Under the pieces are notes generated by a model. It had not been told where the DNA came from. It saw only the letters and a program-made list of their open reading frames with translations, and did no database searches. The translations under genes were made by a program, and so were the position numbers. Shown piece by piece: positions 18,625-25,574 of a stretch of DNA of 30,743 bases. Origin of the DNA: Firmicutes bacterium UBA1426 (GTDB taxonomy: Bacteria > Bacillota > Clostridia > Peptostreptococcales > Anaerovoracaceae); assembly GCA_002329675.1 (NCBI GenBank), contig DCUA01000166.1, positions 28,971-59,713 of the forward strand, given 5' to 3'. Position 1 is the stretch's first letter. Each line of letters starts with the position of its first letter.

Positions 18625-19218
18625 TTAGATACAATCACAGAGCATATCTGCACAGCAATAGCATTGCAGCATTCTGCACAGCTCATCGTTGGTGCTGCCG
18701 TAACCCCGACCGTAGGCATTCGTCCGATATGCTCCGGAGGTCTGCAACATATTGTTCATGGCTGTTCTGTATTCCACATTATTCGGGTCCATACTGATCG
18801 CAGTCTGTACATTAGTTACTGCTTCATCATACCAGCCCTTGCGCAGTGAGAGCATCCCGCTCAAGAAAAACCATTCGGCTCCCCTGTTCTTGCTACGATT
18901 GAGGGCTGCCTCCGCAGCACCGAGATTACCCCGGTCAATATCTATTCTCACCTGGCGAAATTCAGGGCTCTGCCTGGGTTGGCCTCCTCCGTAATTATTA
19001 CTCGAATGGGTGGTGCCACCCGGAGAATAGCTTCCGTTTTTCATCAGGTAGTCGTAGGCTTCGTTGATCTCCTGAAGTTTCTCCTCAGCCAGCTCGTAGA
19101 GCGGGTTGTCCTGGTGTCGATCCGGGTGGTATTTTTTCACCTGCTCTTTATAGGCTGCTTTGATTTCCTGAATACTGGCGCCTTCTTTGATTCCTAATAC
19201 TTCATAGGGGTTTTGCAT
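18625..19218 (-). CDS. J-domain protein with TPR-like region and Cys-rich C-terminus (197 aa)
   Basis: Type III DnaJ-like co-chaperone that should stimulate an Hsp70. The J domain occupies residues 1-66: MQNPYEVLGIKEGASIQEIK, the HPD motif in KKYHPDRHQ, and EINEAYDYLM. A Gly/Ser/Asn/Gln-rich linker follows (about 67-90), then two helical pairs that look TPR-like (about 92-160). The C-terminal end reads LCRMLQCYCCADMLCDCI, with six cysteines in 18 residues. The start was moved to 19218 because the J domain begins there and GAAAGGAAA precedes it. It overlaps the end of the DUF5685 gene by 17 bases, so translation is coupled. No Gly/Phe or zinc-finger domain of classical DnaJ is present. Confidence 0.88.
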   Translation of the reverse strand: MQNPYEVLGIKEGASIQEIKAAYKEQVKKYHPDRHQDNPLYELAEEKLQEINEAYDYLMKNGSYSPGGTTHSSNNYGGGQPRQSPEFRQVRIDIDRGNLGAAEAALNRSKNRGAEWFFLSGMLSLRKGWYDEAVTNVQTAISMDPNNVEYRTAMNNMLQTSGAYRTNAYGRGYGSTNDELCRMLQCYCCADMLCDCI

Positions 19219-20092
19219 CTTTTGTGTTTCCTTTCTCAAGAACTTCCTCGGTCTTACGAAGCAGTCCTGAATAAATGATATTCTCAACCAATCCCCGGTT
19301 CCTTGCAATGCTTAATTGGTCCCAGGCTTTGGATAACTCCGCGAGATAAAATAATAAGTTGAACTCCACGCGTTGGCGGATCCGATTACGGAAATCCTGC
19401 ATTTCTTCCTTCTCCGGCTGATAATCCCACTGCAGCAACAGCGGATTGTAGGATCCGGATTTTGCATTCTCCTCAAGGTCATCAAACGCATCGATAAGAT
19501 AGATCCATTTGCCTGTATGATAGCCGATTCTTCTAAGGAGCTCCAATGCGTGACTGTCATCAGTAAGCGTATCTGCCGCAAATACTTCTTCCATCAGCTT
19601 GGCAAATGACTCTGCAGCCCGGTCCAGGGAGGCGCACTTCTGCTCCTCTAAGCTGGTCAGTTCGTTGAGCTCTCTCTGGATCATTATACCTTTTTCACTG
19701 TAACTTTTCATTAATTTTTTGTAGACTGGTTTTAAGGCAGCAAGCCCTGCTGCGGGTTTCAAACCACCTTCGTCATGCTGGTCATCCATCAGTTTGAAAT
19801 AAGTTAACAGCAGCATCATATCCGCGGCATAATCGACCGCCGGCTCATTGTAAACCACGGTTCGCTTTTTAAGCGGATGTATCGGACATCTTTCCTGTTT
19901 GATTTTTTCTGTGGACGGGCGTAGCGCACTCAGTACCAGAGCAAGAAAAACAAAATCATAGTTCAGAACCATCCTGGGTATCTGACCGTATCTCAGTTTT
20001 ACAGACTTGCAAATCCCACAGTAATAGCCGGAATACAACTCATACTCTCTTATTTTCAGTTCCGGTTTATCCGGTACCACATATCCTAACAT
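19202..20092 (-). CDS. DUF5685 family protein (296 aa)
   Basis: Uncharacterised protein that I place in the DUF5685 family. The conserved N-terminal segment LGYVVPDKPELKIREYELYSGYYCGICKSV holds a CxxC (Cys25 and Cys28), and RCPIHPLKKRTVV near residue 90 has a further Cys/His pair, which together could bind a metal. The rest is predicted all-helical with Asp pairs (about residues 95-110 and 200-210, IDAFDDLEENAKSG) reminiscent of all-helical prenyltransferase-like folds, but this is speculative. It overlaps the J-domain gene downstream by 17 bases, which argues that the two proteins work together. The ribosome binding site is weak (AAGGGAAA, 11 bases away). Confidence 0.75.
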   Translation of the reverse strand: MLGYVVPDKPELKIREYELYSGYYCGICKSVKLRYGQIPRMVLNYDFVFLALVLSALRPSTEKIKQERCPIHPLKKRTVVYNEPAVDYAADMMLLLTYFKLMDDQHDEGGLKPAAGLAALKPVYKKLMKSYSEKGIMIQRELNELTSLEEQKCASLDRAAESFAKLMEEVFAADTLTDDSHALELLRRIGYHTGKWIYLIDAFDDLEENAKSGSYNPLLLQWDYQPEKEEMQDFRNRIRQRVEFNLLFYLAELSKAWDQLSIARNRGLVENIIYSGLLRKTEEVLEKGNTKDAKPL

Positions 20093-20107
20093 CAGCTGCC
20101 ATTTCCC

Positions 20108-20383
20108 TTATTTGGAAGTATTGTCTCCTGCTATCTTCTTAAGTCCTTTTAGCAGAAAATAGCCTGCCGTCAGATCTACTACCATACAGCTGATCAACAT
20201 ACAATTAAAAGTTTTCTGCTTTTTAGGCATATTTTTATACACTTCCATCGGACAGCAGTGCTTTTCGCTTTTTACGGGACTCTTTTTGAAAAAAGCATTG
20301 CCGATCATTGCGATGGATGCATAACATAGCATTTCTGCCGCAATGTGCTTTTTATAAGTCCAGTTTCTGATAAAGGTCTTCAT
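20108..20383 (-). CDS. Small hypothetical protein with two hydrophobic segments (91 aa)
   Basis: Unrecognised small protein, probably membrane-associated. Two hydrophobic stretches are visible (about residues 14-32 and 60-79), linked by a basic region with a Cys-Cys-Pro (KSEKHCCPMEVYKNMPKKQK). The start has a good site (AAAGGAG 7 bases before the ATG) and an extended -10 promoter candidate lies 35 bases upstream. It is 15 bases upstream of the DUF5685 gene, so it probably opens the DUF5685–J-protein transcript. Confidence 0.7.
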   Translation of the reverse strand: MKTFIRNWTYKKHIAAEMLCYASIAMIGNAFFKKSPVKSEKHCCPMEVYKNMPKKQKTFNCMLISCMVVDLTAGYFLLKGLKKIAGDNTSK

Positions 20384-20414
20384 GATGAACTCCTTTCCTA
20401 ATAGGTCTTACTTT

Positions 20415-20420
20415 AGTATA
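20415..20420 (-). promoter_or_regulatory. Extended -10 element for the 91-aa/DUF5685/J-protein operon
   Basis: TATACT on the minus strand is preceded by TGG (TGn extended -10). No good -35 is seen at 17 bases. It lies about 32 bases upstream of the first start codon. Confidence 0.4.
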
Positions 20421-20515
20421 CCATAAAATATAAAGTATCTGACGGGAGTTTTTACCCAATCAAAATCTTCTTTTTTAATACGTTGTTAGAAATTTTACAA
20501 TATTGCGTTTTTTAA

Positions 20516-20544
20516 TAGACATGTTAATTTTTTTGCTATATAAT
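20516..20544 (+). promoter_or_regulatory. Promoter of the zinc-ribbon gene
   Basis: TAGACA (20516-20521) and TATAAT (20539-20544) are spaced by 17 bases. The predicted leader is about 105 bases, longer than for other genes in the window, and includes a perfect 18-base AT palindrome at 20614-20631. Confidence 0.65.
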
Positions 20545-20655
20545 GGCAATGAGATATTTAAAATACCCAGATGGGCCCGATCATCTTTCTGAAATCGTTT
20601 CCATTCACCTATTTTAAATATTAATATTTAAGAATTTCGGAGGAAAGAAAAGTAA

Positions 20656-20832
20656 ATGGAAGACAAGACTCTCGTATGTCAGGACTGCGGTTCCGAATTT
20701 GTATTCACGGTAGGTGAACAGGAATTTTACAAAGAAAAGGGTTTTGACAACGAACCAAAAAGATGTAAGATGTGCAGAGACAAGAAAAAGCAGGAAAGAA
20801 GGTCCTTCAAAGGCGACCGTGACTTCCAATAA
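20656..20832 (+). CDS. Small zinc-ribbon protein, zf-trcl family (58 aa)
   Basis: Compact probable zinc-binding protein. Cys8-x2-Cys11 (LVCQDCGSEFVF) and Cys37-x2-Cys40 (KRCKMCRDKK) form a four-Cys ribbon, followed by a basic tail (KKKQERRSFKGDRD). The central GEQEFYKEKGF segment between the knuckles is characteristic of the probable zinc-ribbon (zf-trcl) family, widespread in Clostridia and of unknown function. GGAGG lies about 12 bases before the ATG. It has its own promoter and terminator and faces the Tad operon, so it is monocistronic. Its size and basic charge suggest nucleic-acid or ribosome binding, but this is inference. Confidence 0.9.
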   Translation: MEDKTLVCQDCGSEFVFTVGEQEFYKEKGFDNEPKRCKMCRDKKKQERRSFKGDRDFQ

Positions 20833-20853
20833 ATATCTCAAACTACATCGTAA

Positions 20854-21531
20854 TCAGGCCGGGCAATCGCCCGGCTTATTATTTGTACCACATCTCATTT
20901 CCGACTTCTCAGGCCATTCGATGCGGCAGATCTCCCTCCCCTTTTCCAGGAGCAACTTTTCTATCCCACTGATAGAATCGTTGCAGGAGAGAATTTTATC
21001 GTACATTTCTTCTCCATAGACTGTCCATTGCTCATCACAGGTCACTTGTATCATTTGCTTAATCAGGGAAGCGATCTTATCCGTAACACTTAAATGATCC
21101 TGGGTTTCAGGTATATATGCCAGCCTGACTTCTCCTGTATCCGGACGGACGAAAACCGTATCCATATGCAATGAAAGTTCTTCGCAGGAAAATAAATAGT
21201 TTTCAGCGGATATGACGGCACTTACAACAGAAACAACCGTAGTTATGTTCTTGCTTGCCAGGTTAATGCCACTCCTGCGCCATTCTTTATATATGTCTTT
21301 TAACTGAATGAAACCTCCGTGATCATAGAAGACACGCAGCTTACCCTTTTCACGGATAATATGGACCGGGAGCAATTGCTGGCAACACCTGTTCTCTAAT
21401 ACCCTTCTGCGATATTGAGGTATTTGGCTTTCTTCTATCAGCAAGCTAAAAAAGCGTCTGCCACCGGACTCATAAACATCTCTTACTATTCCGTTTATAC
21501 AAAGATTCCCTCCATTCCTTTTTCTCTCCAT
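20854..21531 (-). CDS. DUF6382 protein of the Tad locus, without FHA domain (225 aa)
   Basis: Uncharacterised protein whose whole length matches the pattern of DUF6382, usually the N-terminal part of longer proteins ending in an FHA phosphothreonine-binding domain. Visible marks are IPQYRRRVLENR, LRVFYDHGGFIQL, and VFVRPDTGEVRLAYIPE with the Asp-Pro-x-Thr-Gly turn. The chain stops after the helical segment EMYDKILSCNDSISGIEKLLLEKG, and no FHA domain follows. I chose the ATG at 21531 because GGAGGT lies 6 bases upstream, inside the end of the previous gene, whose stop is 1 base before. Last gene of the Tad operon. It is probably cytoplasmic and may regulate the pilus. Confidence 0.75.
   Translation of the reverse strand: MERKRNGGNLCINGIVRDVYESGGRRFFSLLIEESQIPQYRRRVLENRCCQQLLPVHIIREKGKLRVFYDHGGFIQLKDIYKEWRRSGINLASKNITTVVSVVSAVISAENYLFSCEELSLHMDTVFVRPDTGEVRLAYIPETQDHLSVTDKIASLIKQMIQVTCDEQWTVYGEEMYDKILSCNDSISGIEKLLLEKGREICRIEWPEKSEMRCGTNNKPGDCPA
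20858..20875 (+). terminator. Stem-loop after the zinc-ribbon gene
   Basis: GCCGGGC-AATC-GCCCGGC is a perfect 7-bp stem with a 4-base loop followed on the plus strand by TTATTATTT, 25 bases after the zinc-ribbon stop. It overlaps the last codons of the convergent DUF6382 gene. The T tract on the minus side is absent, so it mainly serves the plus strand. Confidence 0.65.
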
Positions 21532-21532
21532 G

Positions 21533-22330
21533 TCAACCTCCGCAATAGGCACAAGGGCTAAATCCATTTTCTATGGCCTCCTCTCTGTCAACTCCTATTA
21601 CATATCGCTCCACAGTTGAGCAGCTGCCTTTGTGATATGCTCTTCCTGATGTATCGAAACAATAAACCATGCTCCCCCAGGGCAGTGAATCCGCTTCACA
21701 GAGTTTGCAGGGAGAATACCTTTTCCGAAGAGATGGAGATAGTATCATTTCCCTGGGATAGACTTCAATGATCCTGCAGTGAAGCTGATGATACCTTTCT
21801 CCTGCCCGTGGAAAGACATACACGATCTCTGCGTCCCCGGGCTCTTCCATTGAATCAAAGCCCATACCCTCCCCATGGTTTTCAGCTCCGATGAATCCGC
21901 GAAATAGTAAGCGCTGCTCAAACTCCAGCTGCCTGTAAAAATTTAAGGGCATGGGAAGTTGGATATCATAGACTATACTGCATTGGATCAGGCCCGTTCG
22001 ATCCCCCTCAGAAAACAAATACGAAAACCGGTCTATTCCGGGGTTCTTCAATAGCTGGTCCTCTTTTTTCAACCTTTCCAGCATTCGAAGCTCTAATAGT
22101 GTGCCGTGGACGATCCCTTCAAGCAATTCAATGCTATAGCTTTCCGGCATAACATCAAGCTGCGTTACATACGCTTCTTTCGCTATCTTCTGTCCTTCCT
22201 CTGCAAAGGAGCGAATCGTGTTTTCCTCTGTTCCAATGATGCGGATCAGAACACAAATCGATAGGATCGCCAGGAGAAACATTGGAAACAGGATAGACGC
22301 TTCTACAAATAATGAGCCCCTTTTGTTCAT
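21533..22330 (-). CDS. TadE-like pseudopilin with two tandem Cys/His motifs (265 aa)
   Basis: Minor pilin-like protein. The chosen start (MNKRGSLFVEASILFPMF) gives a Gly4-cut type N-terminus with Glu at +5 after the Gly and a single hydrophobic segment, as in TadE. GAGG lies 7 bases upstream; the long upstream in-frame extension overlaps the previous gene and has no site. The C-terminal third is unusual: His181-x3-Cys185-x22-Cys208-x2-Cys211, then His233-x3-Cys237-x22-Cys260-x2-Cys263. In each copy a Tyr precedes the His and Ser-Pro precedes the CxxC, and Glu and Tyr recur at the same inner positions. This YHxxxC…PCxxC element resembles a putative metal-binding module found at the ends of other Firmicute exported proteins. 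Its role here, outside the membrane, is unknown. Confidence 0.82.
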   Translation of the reverse strand: MNKRGSLFVEASILFPMFLLAILSICVLIRIIGTEENTIRSFAEEGQKIAKEAYVTQLDVMPESYSIELLEGIVHGTLLELRMLERLKKEDQLLKNPGIDRFSYLFSEGDRTGLIQCSIVYDIQLPMPLNFYRQLEFEQRLLFRGFIGAENHGEGMGFDSMEEPGDAEIVYVFPRAGERYHQLHCRIIEVYPREMILSPSLRKRYSPCKLCEADSLPWGSMVYCFDTSGRAYHKGSCSTVERYVIGVDREEAIENGFSPCAYCGG

Positions 22331-22338
22331 AGTCTGCC

Positions 22339-23652
22339 TCAGTAAATATGTATTCCCGTGAACTCTCCCCTGCGATGTGAAAGTACACCGGGAAACCCTG
22401 TTTTTCGAGCTACAGTTGATTGAAACCGGAACCCCGATACGCATCTGCTCATAGAAAAATCTTCGTTGGTATCACCCTTAATGTTCAGCTGGATCAGGTC
22501 CATGATCCGAATCAACTTACTCTCGTCATCCTTAAAACACAGTAGTAAAAAAAGATAGTCCTCATATCTCAATCCCTCATTCTCTTCCGTTGATTCTGTC
22601 CCGGAATTCATATTACCGTCCAGTGCGTTGGTCAGATCCAGTACCCAGTCATCCGCCGTTTTTATCAGTGGCACCCTTCTTCCATCATAAAGGCGCTTCA
22701 TGTCATTTGCGGCCTCAGCACCGGCCCAGACACCTGCGATTGCTGCCTGCCCGGCAGGTGTAGCTACACCTCCGCCTGCTAAACTTGCTGCCAGAGTTAC
22801 CGCTTCCCATTTCTGTGCATCGGAGTAGATGTGCGCGGCATTAACAATAGTCCGGTATGCCAAAAGGGATAGGTAGACTAAATTGTGATTCGCCTCATCG
22901 CTCAAACGCCCGCAGAGGATGTATTCAACTTCGTTAGAGAAAAAGGTGTTGTTCCATTGCGTTTTATCCAGATCATGGCGAAAATACTTCACGATATAAA
23001 GGTTTAAGCAAAGCTCGTTATATGCGATCTGATGCATTTCTCCGGGTAAAGGCAGCTCTAAAAGGCTCTTAAATCCACCGTCTAAACCTTGTAACAACCT
23101 CGAGGGCAGCTCCCTGATCACTTTGCCGTTCCTCAGTGTCCGCATTTTCTTTATTGCAGGCTTCTCCGGTTCATCACTTATTGCCTTTTGCTCTTCTCCC
23201 TCATCTAAGAACTTCAGCGCATCCAATACATGCATGACATCGAAAAAAGCACGGTAGCTCATATGATCCATTATCTGCTGTTTTAGCAATTCAGGATTCG
23301 TCATTACCTGCTCCGACAGATCCACCCGGACATCCACTAACGTCAAAGGCAGAAGCCTGGTCTTTCCATAACCGGTATGAAAGCTTTCCTCCACATAATC
23401 GCTCAGCCTGGCTTCTATAACATCTTCCTCCATCAGAAGACCGAAAATCCCATATCGAGACTTCAATGACCGATCGTATTCAGAGAGTATTGATCGTCCG
23501 GCTAAATCAAAAACAGAATTTGCATAAGACCTGGATGCGATTCCTGCTGCGGCTTCACCGAATATGCCTATCAACAGTAGCAGCGAGGACAGGATCATGC
23601 AGAGAAATATAGTGGTTGTTCCTTTCTTGTTACCTTTGCGGCAAGCATTCAT
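22339..23652 (-). CDS. DUF5702 family protein of the Tad locus (437 aa)
   Basis: Large Tad-locus protein of unknown function. The N-terminus (GNKKGTTTIFLCMILSSLLLL) is pilin-like, with Gly then a hydrophobic segment, but has no Glu at +5. The segment after it (SYANSVFDLAGRSILSEYDRSLKSRYGIFGL) is the mark of the DUF5702 family, which is found beside TadE-type genes in Firmicutes. An Ala/Gly-rich stretch (LAASLAGGGVATPAGQAAIAGVWAGAEA) near residues 285-313 looks like a second membrane-interacting region. The start ATG overlaps the tadE stop (ATGA). It is followed 8 bases later by the TadE-like gene. Confidence 0.8.
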   Translation of the reverse strand: MNACRKGNKKGTTTIFLCMILSSLLLLIGIFGEAAAGIASRSYANSVFDLAGRSILSEYDRSLKSRYGIFGLLMEEDVIEARLSDYVEESFHTGYGKTRLLPLTLVDVRVDLSEQVMTNPELLKQQIMDHMSYRAFFDVMHVLDALKFLDEGEEQKAISDEPEKPAIKKMRTLRNGKVIRELPSRLLQGLDGGFKSLLELPLPGEMHQIAYNELCLNLYIVKYFRHDLDKTQWNNTFFSNEVEYILCGRLSDEANHNLVYLSLLAYRTIVNAAHIYSDAQKWEAVTLAASLAGGGVATPAGQAAIAGVWAGAEAANDMKRLYDGRRVPLIKTADDWVLDLTNALDGNMNSGTESTEENEGLRYEDYLFLLLCFKDDESKLIRIMDLIQLNIKGDTNEDFSMSRCVSGFRFQSTVARKTGFPGVLSHRRGEFTGIHIY

Positions 23653-23882
23653 ATCTCCTCCAAAAGAAAGTCTATGTTACGCACAAATTCACATTCTCCT
23701 TTACTGATGATTTCACCGTTCATGGACGCTTCCCTCTGCATACTGTGATTTTCCACCTGTTTCTTGATCTCCTCATATTGTATTATTGTGTAGCTGATGA
23801 TCAGGGCTACAATGAATATGAGCAACGGAAAAACAAGTGCTGCCTCTACAAAAACAGCCCCTCTTCTTGATCCTATAAACAT
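23649..23882 (-). CDS. tadE: TadE-like minor pilin (77 aa)
   Basis: Short pseudopilin. SRRGAVFVEAALVFPLL has the Gly followed by Glu at +5 and a single hydrophobic segment (about residues 8-31), then a soluble helical tail (YEEIKKQVENHSMQREA). I chose the ATG at 23882, one base after the flp stop (TGATATG), so it is translated by coupling; the ribosome binding site itself is weak. A longer in-frame start at 23921 would run through the flp gene. It ends in an ATGA overlap with the DUF5702 gene. Confidence 0.8.
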   Translation of the reverse strand: MFIGSRRGAVFVEAALVFPLLIFIVALIISYTIIQYEEIKKQVENHSMQREASMNGEIISKGECEFVRNIDFLLEEI

Positions 23883-23883
23883 A

Positions 23884-24030
23884 TCAGAAACCGCTGCTCT
23901 CAAGACTGTCAAATGTGCCATCGATGAAGTCCATGATCCTTTCCCGGAAAATAAGCCCCAGAGTTACTGCGATTGCGATCAATATGGCCACCTGGACCAT
24001 TTCCATACCCCGCTTGTTATTGAGGTTCAT
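23884..24030 (-). CDS. flp: Flp-type type IVb pilin, probable major pilin (48 aa)
   Basis: Small gene in the tadC–tadE gap. The product starts MNLNNKRGMEMVQVAI, has one hydrophobic segment (about residues 11-27, ending LGLIFRER), and ends with a short amphipathic helix (MDFIDGTFDSLESSGF). That order — short basic leader ending in Gly, hydrophobic core, Phe-Arg-x-x-Ile, helical tail — is the Flp1 pattern of Firmicute Tad loci. AGGAG lies 7 bases before the ATG. If cut after Gly8, the mature chain has Glu at +2 and Gln at +5, not the Glu+5 usual for type IV pilins. The gene is directly coupled to tadE. Confidence 0.8.
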   Translation of the reverse strand: MNLNNKRGMEMVQVAILIAIAVTLGLIFRERIMDFIDGTFDSLESSGF

Positions 24031-24055
24031 TGATTTGCTCCTTTCGTCGAAAAAT

Positions 24056-24808
24056 CTAAATGCATAGCAACATAGGTGATGTGGTGATCAGCAGAACAGA
24101 TAGCAGCAATAACATCAGAGGGAGAGCCAGTTTGGTCTCGATCATCCTTGCTCTTTCCTCCGCACTCTTTTTTCTTCCCATCCACAACAGCTCACCTTCA
24201 CTCTCCAGTTTTTCCACAAGTCCGCTACCTTTGTTCAGGTTGTCCTCAATGATAGAGGAGAACCGTAACAGCTCCCTGATACCACTTCTCACAGCTAACG
24301 CACACAATTCGCGCTGCAGAGTTGTGTTGGTCTTCTGCATCCTGTTGTTCATATCTGACAATCCCTCATAAAGAGCCCTCCCTCCTGTAATATCCCGGTG
24401 TTTCTCATAGTCGGCAGTGATTTTTTTCAGAGCGGCTTCTGTCACCATCCCCGCGTTTAGAAGCAGGATCAGCTTGTCTATGAACTCCGGAAAATCTTCT
24501 ATAATAGCTTCTTTCATTTTCCGGATCTGTTTTTCGGCAGCACTGTATCTTTTCTTGTACACTGCAAGGAATAAAGCAATATATAGAATTGTTATCGATA
24601 TGAGATCCATGCTTTGCCCGCTCTCCGTGTGGATCCGCCAGATGCACGTTCCAATGGAAAGAAGAAATAGAAACAATAGCAGCAAATAAGATTGTCCCAC
24701 TCTATATCGCATTTGTTTGATCATTTTGACTGCATCCTCTTGCCTGTAAATCTTCTCGTATTTCTCGATGATCATATCCGTGTCAGGCAGCAGTTGATTG
24801 ATATTCAT
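24056..24808 (-). CDS. tadC: Tad pilus platform protein TadC (250 aa)
   Basis: Type II secretion system F-domain protein that forms, with TadB, the inner-membrane platform for pilus assembly. Hydrophobic segments lie at about 38-58, 67-85 and 230-250, with the cytoplasmic helical GspF domain between them (IIEDFPEFIDKLILLLNAGMVTEAALKKI is the signature region, residues about 101-129). GGGAGGAAAA lies just before the ATG. It is 19 bases after tadB and 25 bases before the pilin gene. Confidence 0.88.
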   Translation of the reverse strand: MNINQLLPDTDMIIEKYEKIYRQEDAVKMIKQMRYRVGQSYLLLLFLFLLSIGTCIWRIHTESGQSMDLISITILYIALFLAVYKKRYSAAEKQIRKMKEAIIEDFPEFIDKLILLLNAGMVTEAALKKITADYEKHRDITGGRALYEGLSDMNNRMQKTNTTLQRELCALAVRSGIRELLRFSSIIEDNLNKGSGLVEKLESEGELLWMGRKKSAEERARMIETKLALPLMLLLLSVLLITTSPMLLCI

Positions 24809-24827
24809 TTTTCCTCCCGGTATTTTA

Positions 24828-25574
24828 CTAAAGCCGTATGCGGGTCATACGAAATGCTATAGCGGCTGCTACACCTATAGCAAGGAAGGCCATTGTCATT
24901 AGGACTCTTCCGGCAGAGGTTTCATACATGACTGCCAGGTATTGCCCTGAGGTAACGCGAAGGAACAGGATCATAACAGGAGGCATAGCGATCAGAATGA
25001 TGAACTCCATCCTCTTCTGCGCGGTGAGCGTTCGTATCTCTCTTTCCAATTCGATCCGATCGATCAGAATTGCTACTGCCTTTCGAATTGCCTTTTCCAT
25101 ATTGCCCCCAGTTCTCTTGCATACGGCGTAGGTATCAGAAAAGCTAATGATATCCGGAATTGCACTACGCAGAGCAAAATCCTGTAACACGGACTCTTCC
25201 GTCTCTTTGCTTTCTTCCATCCGGGTAACCATGTGCTCCAGTTCACGGCTGATGCAGGCTTCTTTTCCATATATCAGTTCGATTGAGGTCCGTGCTTCCT
25301 TCAGAGATTCTCTCATCTGCCGTCCTGCTGAAACAGATGATGAAAGCGCATAGAGCAGATCCCGGAATTGGTAAGTCAGCTCCCGTTGGCGCTTCTCGGC
25401 CAAATACCCGGAATAGCACGTGGAAGCGGGGTAAACGAGACAGCAGAACAGCAAGGAGACCACCATATGATCGTAGAACAAATGAGCTAGTCCAATTAGG
25501 GCTATTGCCGCTGATGCATAAAATATTAATCGTTGCTTGATGCTCAGTGAATAAACTCTGTAATCAGGGATCAT
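24828..25574 (-). CDS. tadB: Tad pilus platform protein TadB (248 aa)
   Basis: Type II secretion F-domain membrane protein pairing with TadC. Two N-terminal hydrophobic segments (about residues 15-50) are followed by the GspF-like cytoplasmic helices (FRDLLYALSSSVSAGRQMRESLKEA, then TGGNMEKAIRKAV), and two C-terminal membrane segments lie at about 190-243. The start overlaps the tadA stop (ATGA). At 248 residues it is shorter than proteobacterial TadB (about 320), as is usual for Firmicute versions. Confidence 0.88.
   Translation of the reverse strand: MIPDYRVYSLSIKQRLIFYASAAIALIGLAHLFYDHMVVSLLFCCLVYPASTCYSGYLAEKRQRELTYQFRDLLYALSSSVSAGRQMRESLKEARTSIELIYGKEACISRELEHMVTRMEESKETEESVLQDFALRSAIPDIISFSDTYAVCKRTGGNMEKAIRKAVAILIDRIELEREIRTLTAQKRMEFIILIAMPPVMILFLRVTSGQYLAVMYETSAGRVLMTMAFLAIGVAAAIAFRMTRIRL

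Noticed and set aside
20614..20631. 18-base AT palindrome as an attachment or protein-binding site on its own
   Set aside because: It is built only of A and T in an AT-rich leader, where such palindromes arise by chance; kept only as a remark on the zinc-ribbon leader.
22331..22444. N-terminal extension of the TadE-like protein (38 codons)
   Set aside because: It overlaps the end of the DUF5702 gene, lacks a start signal, and would bury the pilin-type N-terminus.
23883..23921. Longer start for the 77-aa TadE protein
   Set aside because: The added codons are an out-of-frame reading of the flp 3' end; the ATG at 23882 is coupled to the flp stop and puts the Gly–Glu+5 motif in place.
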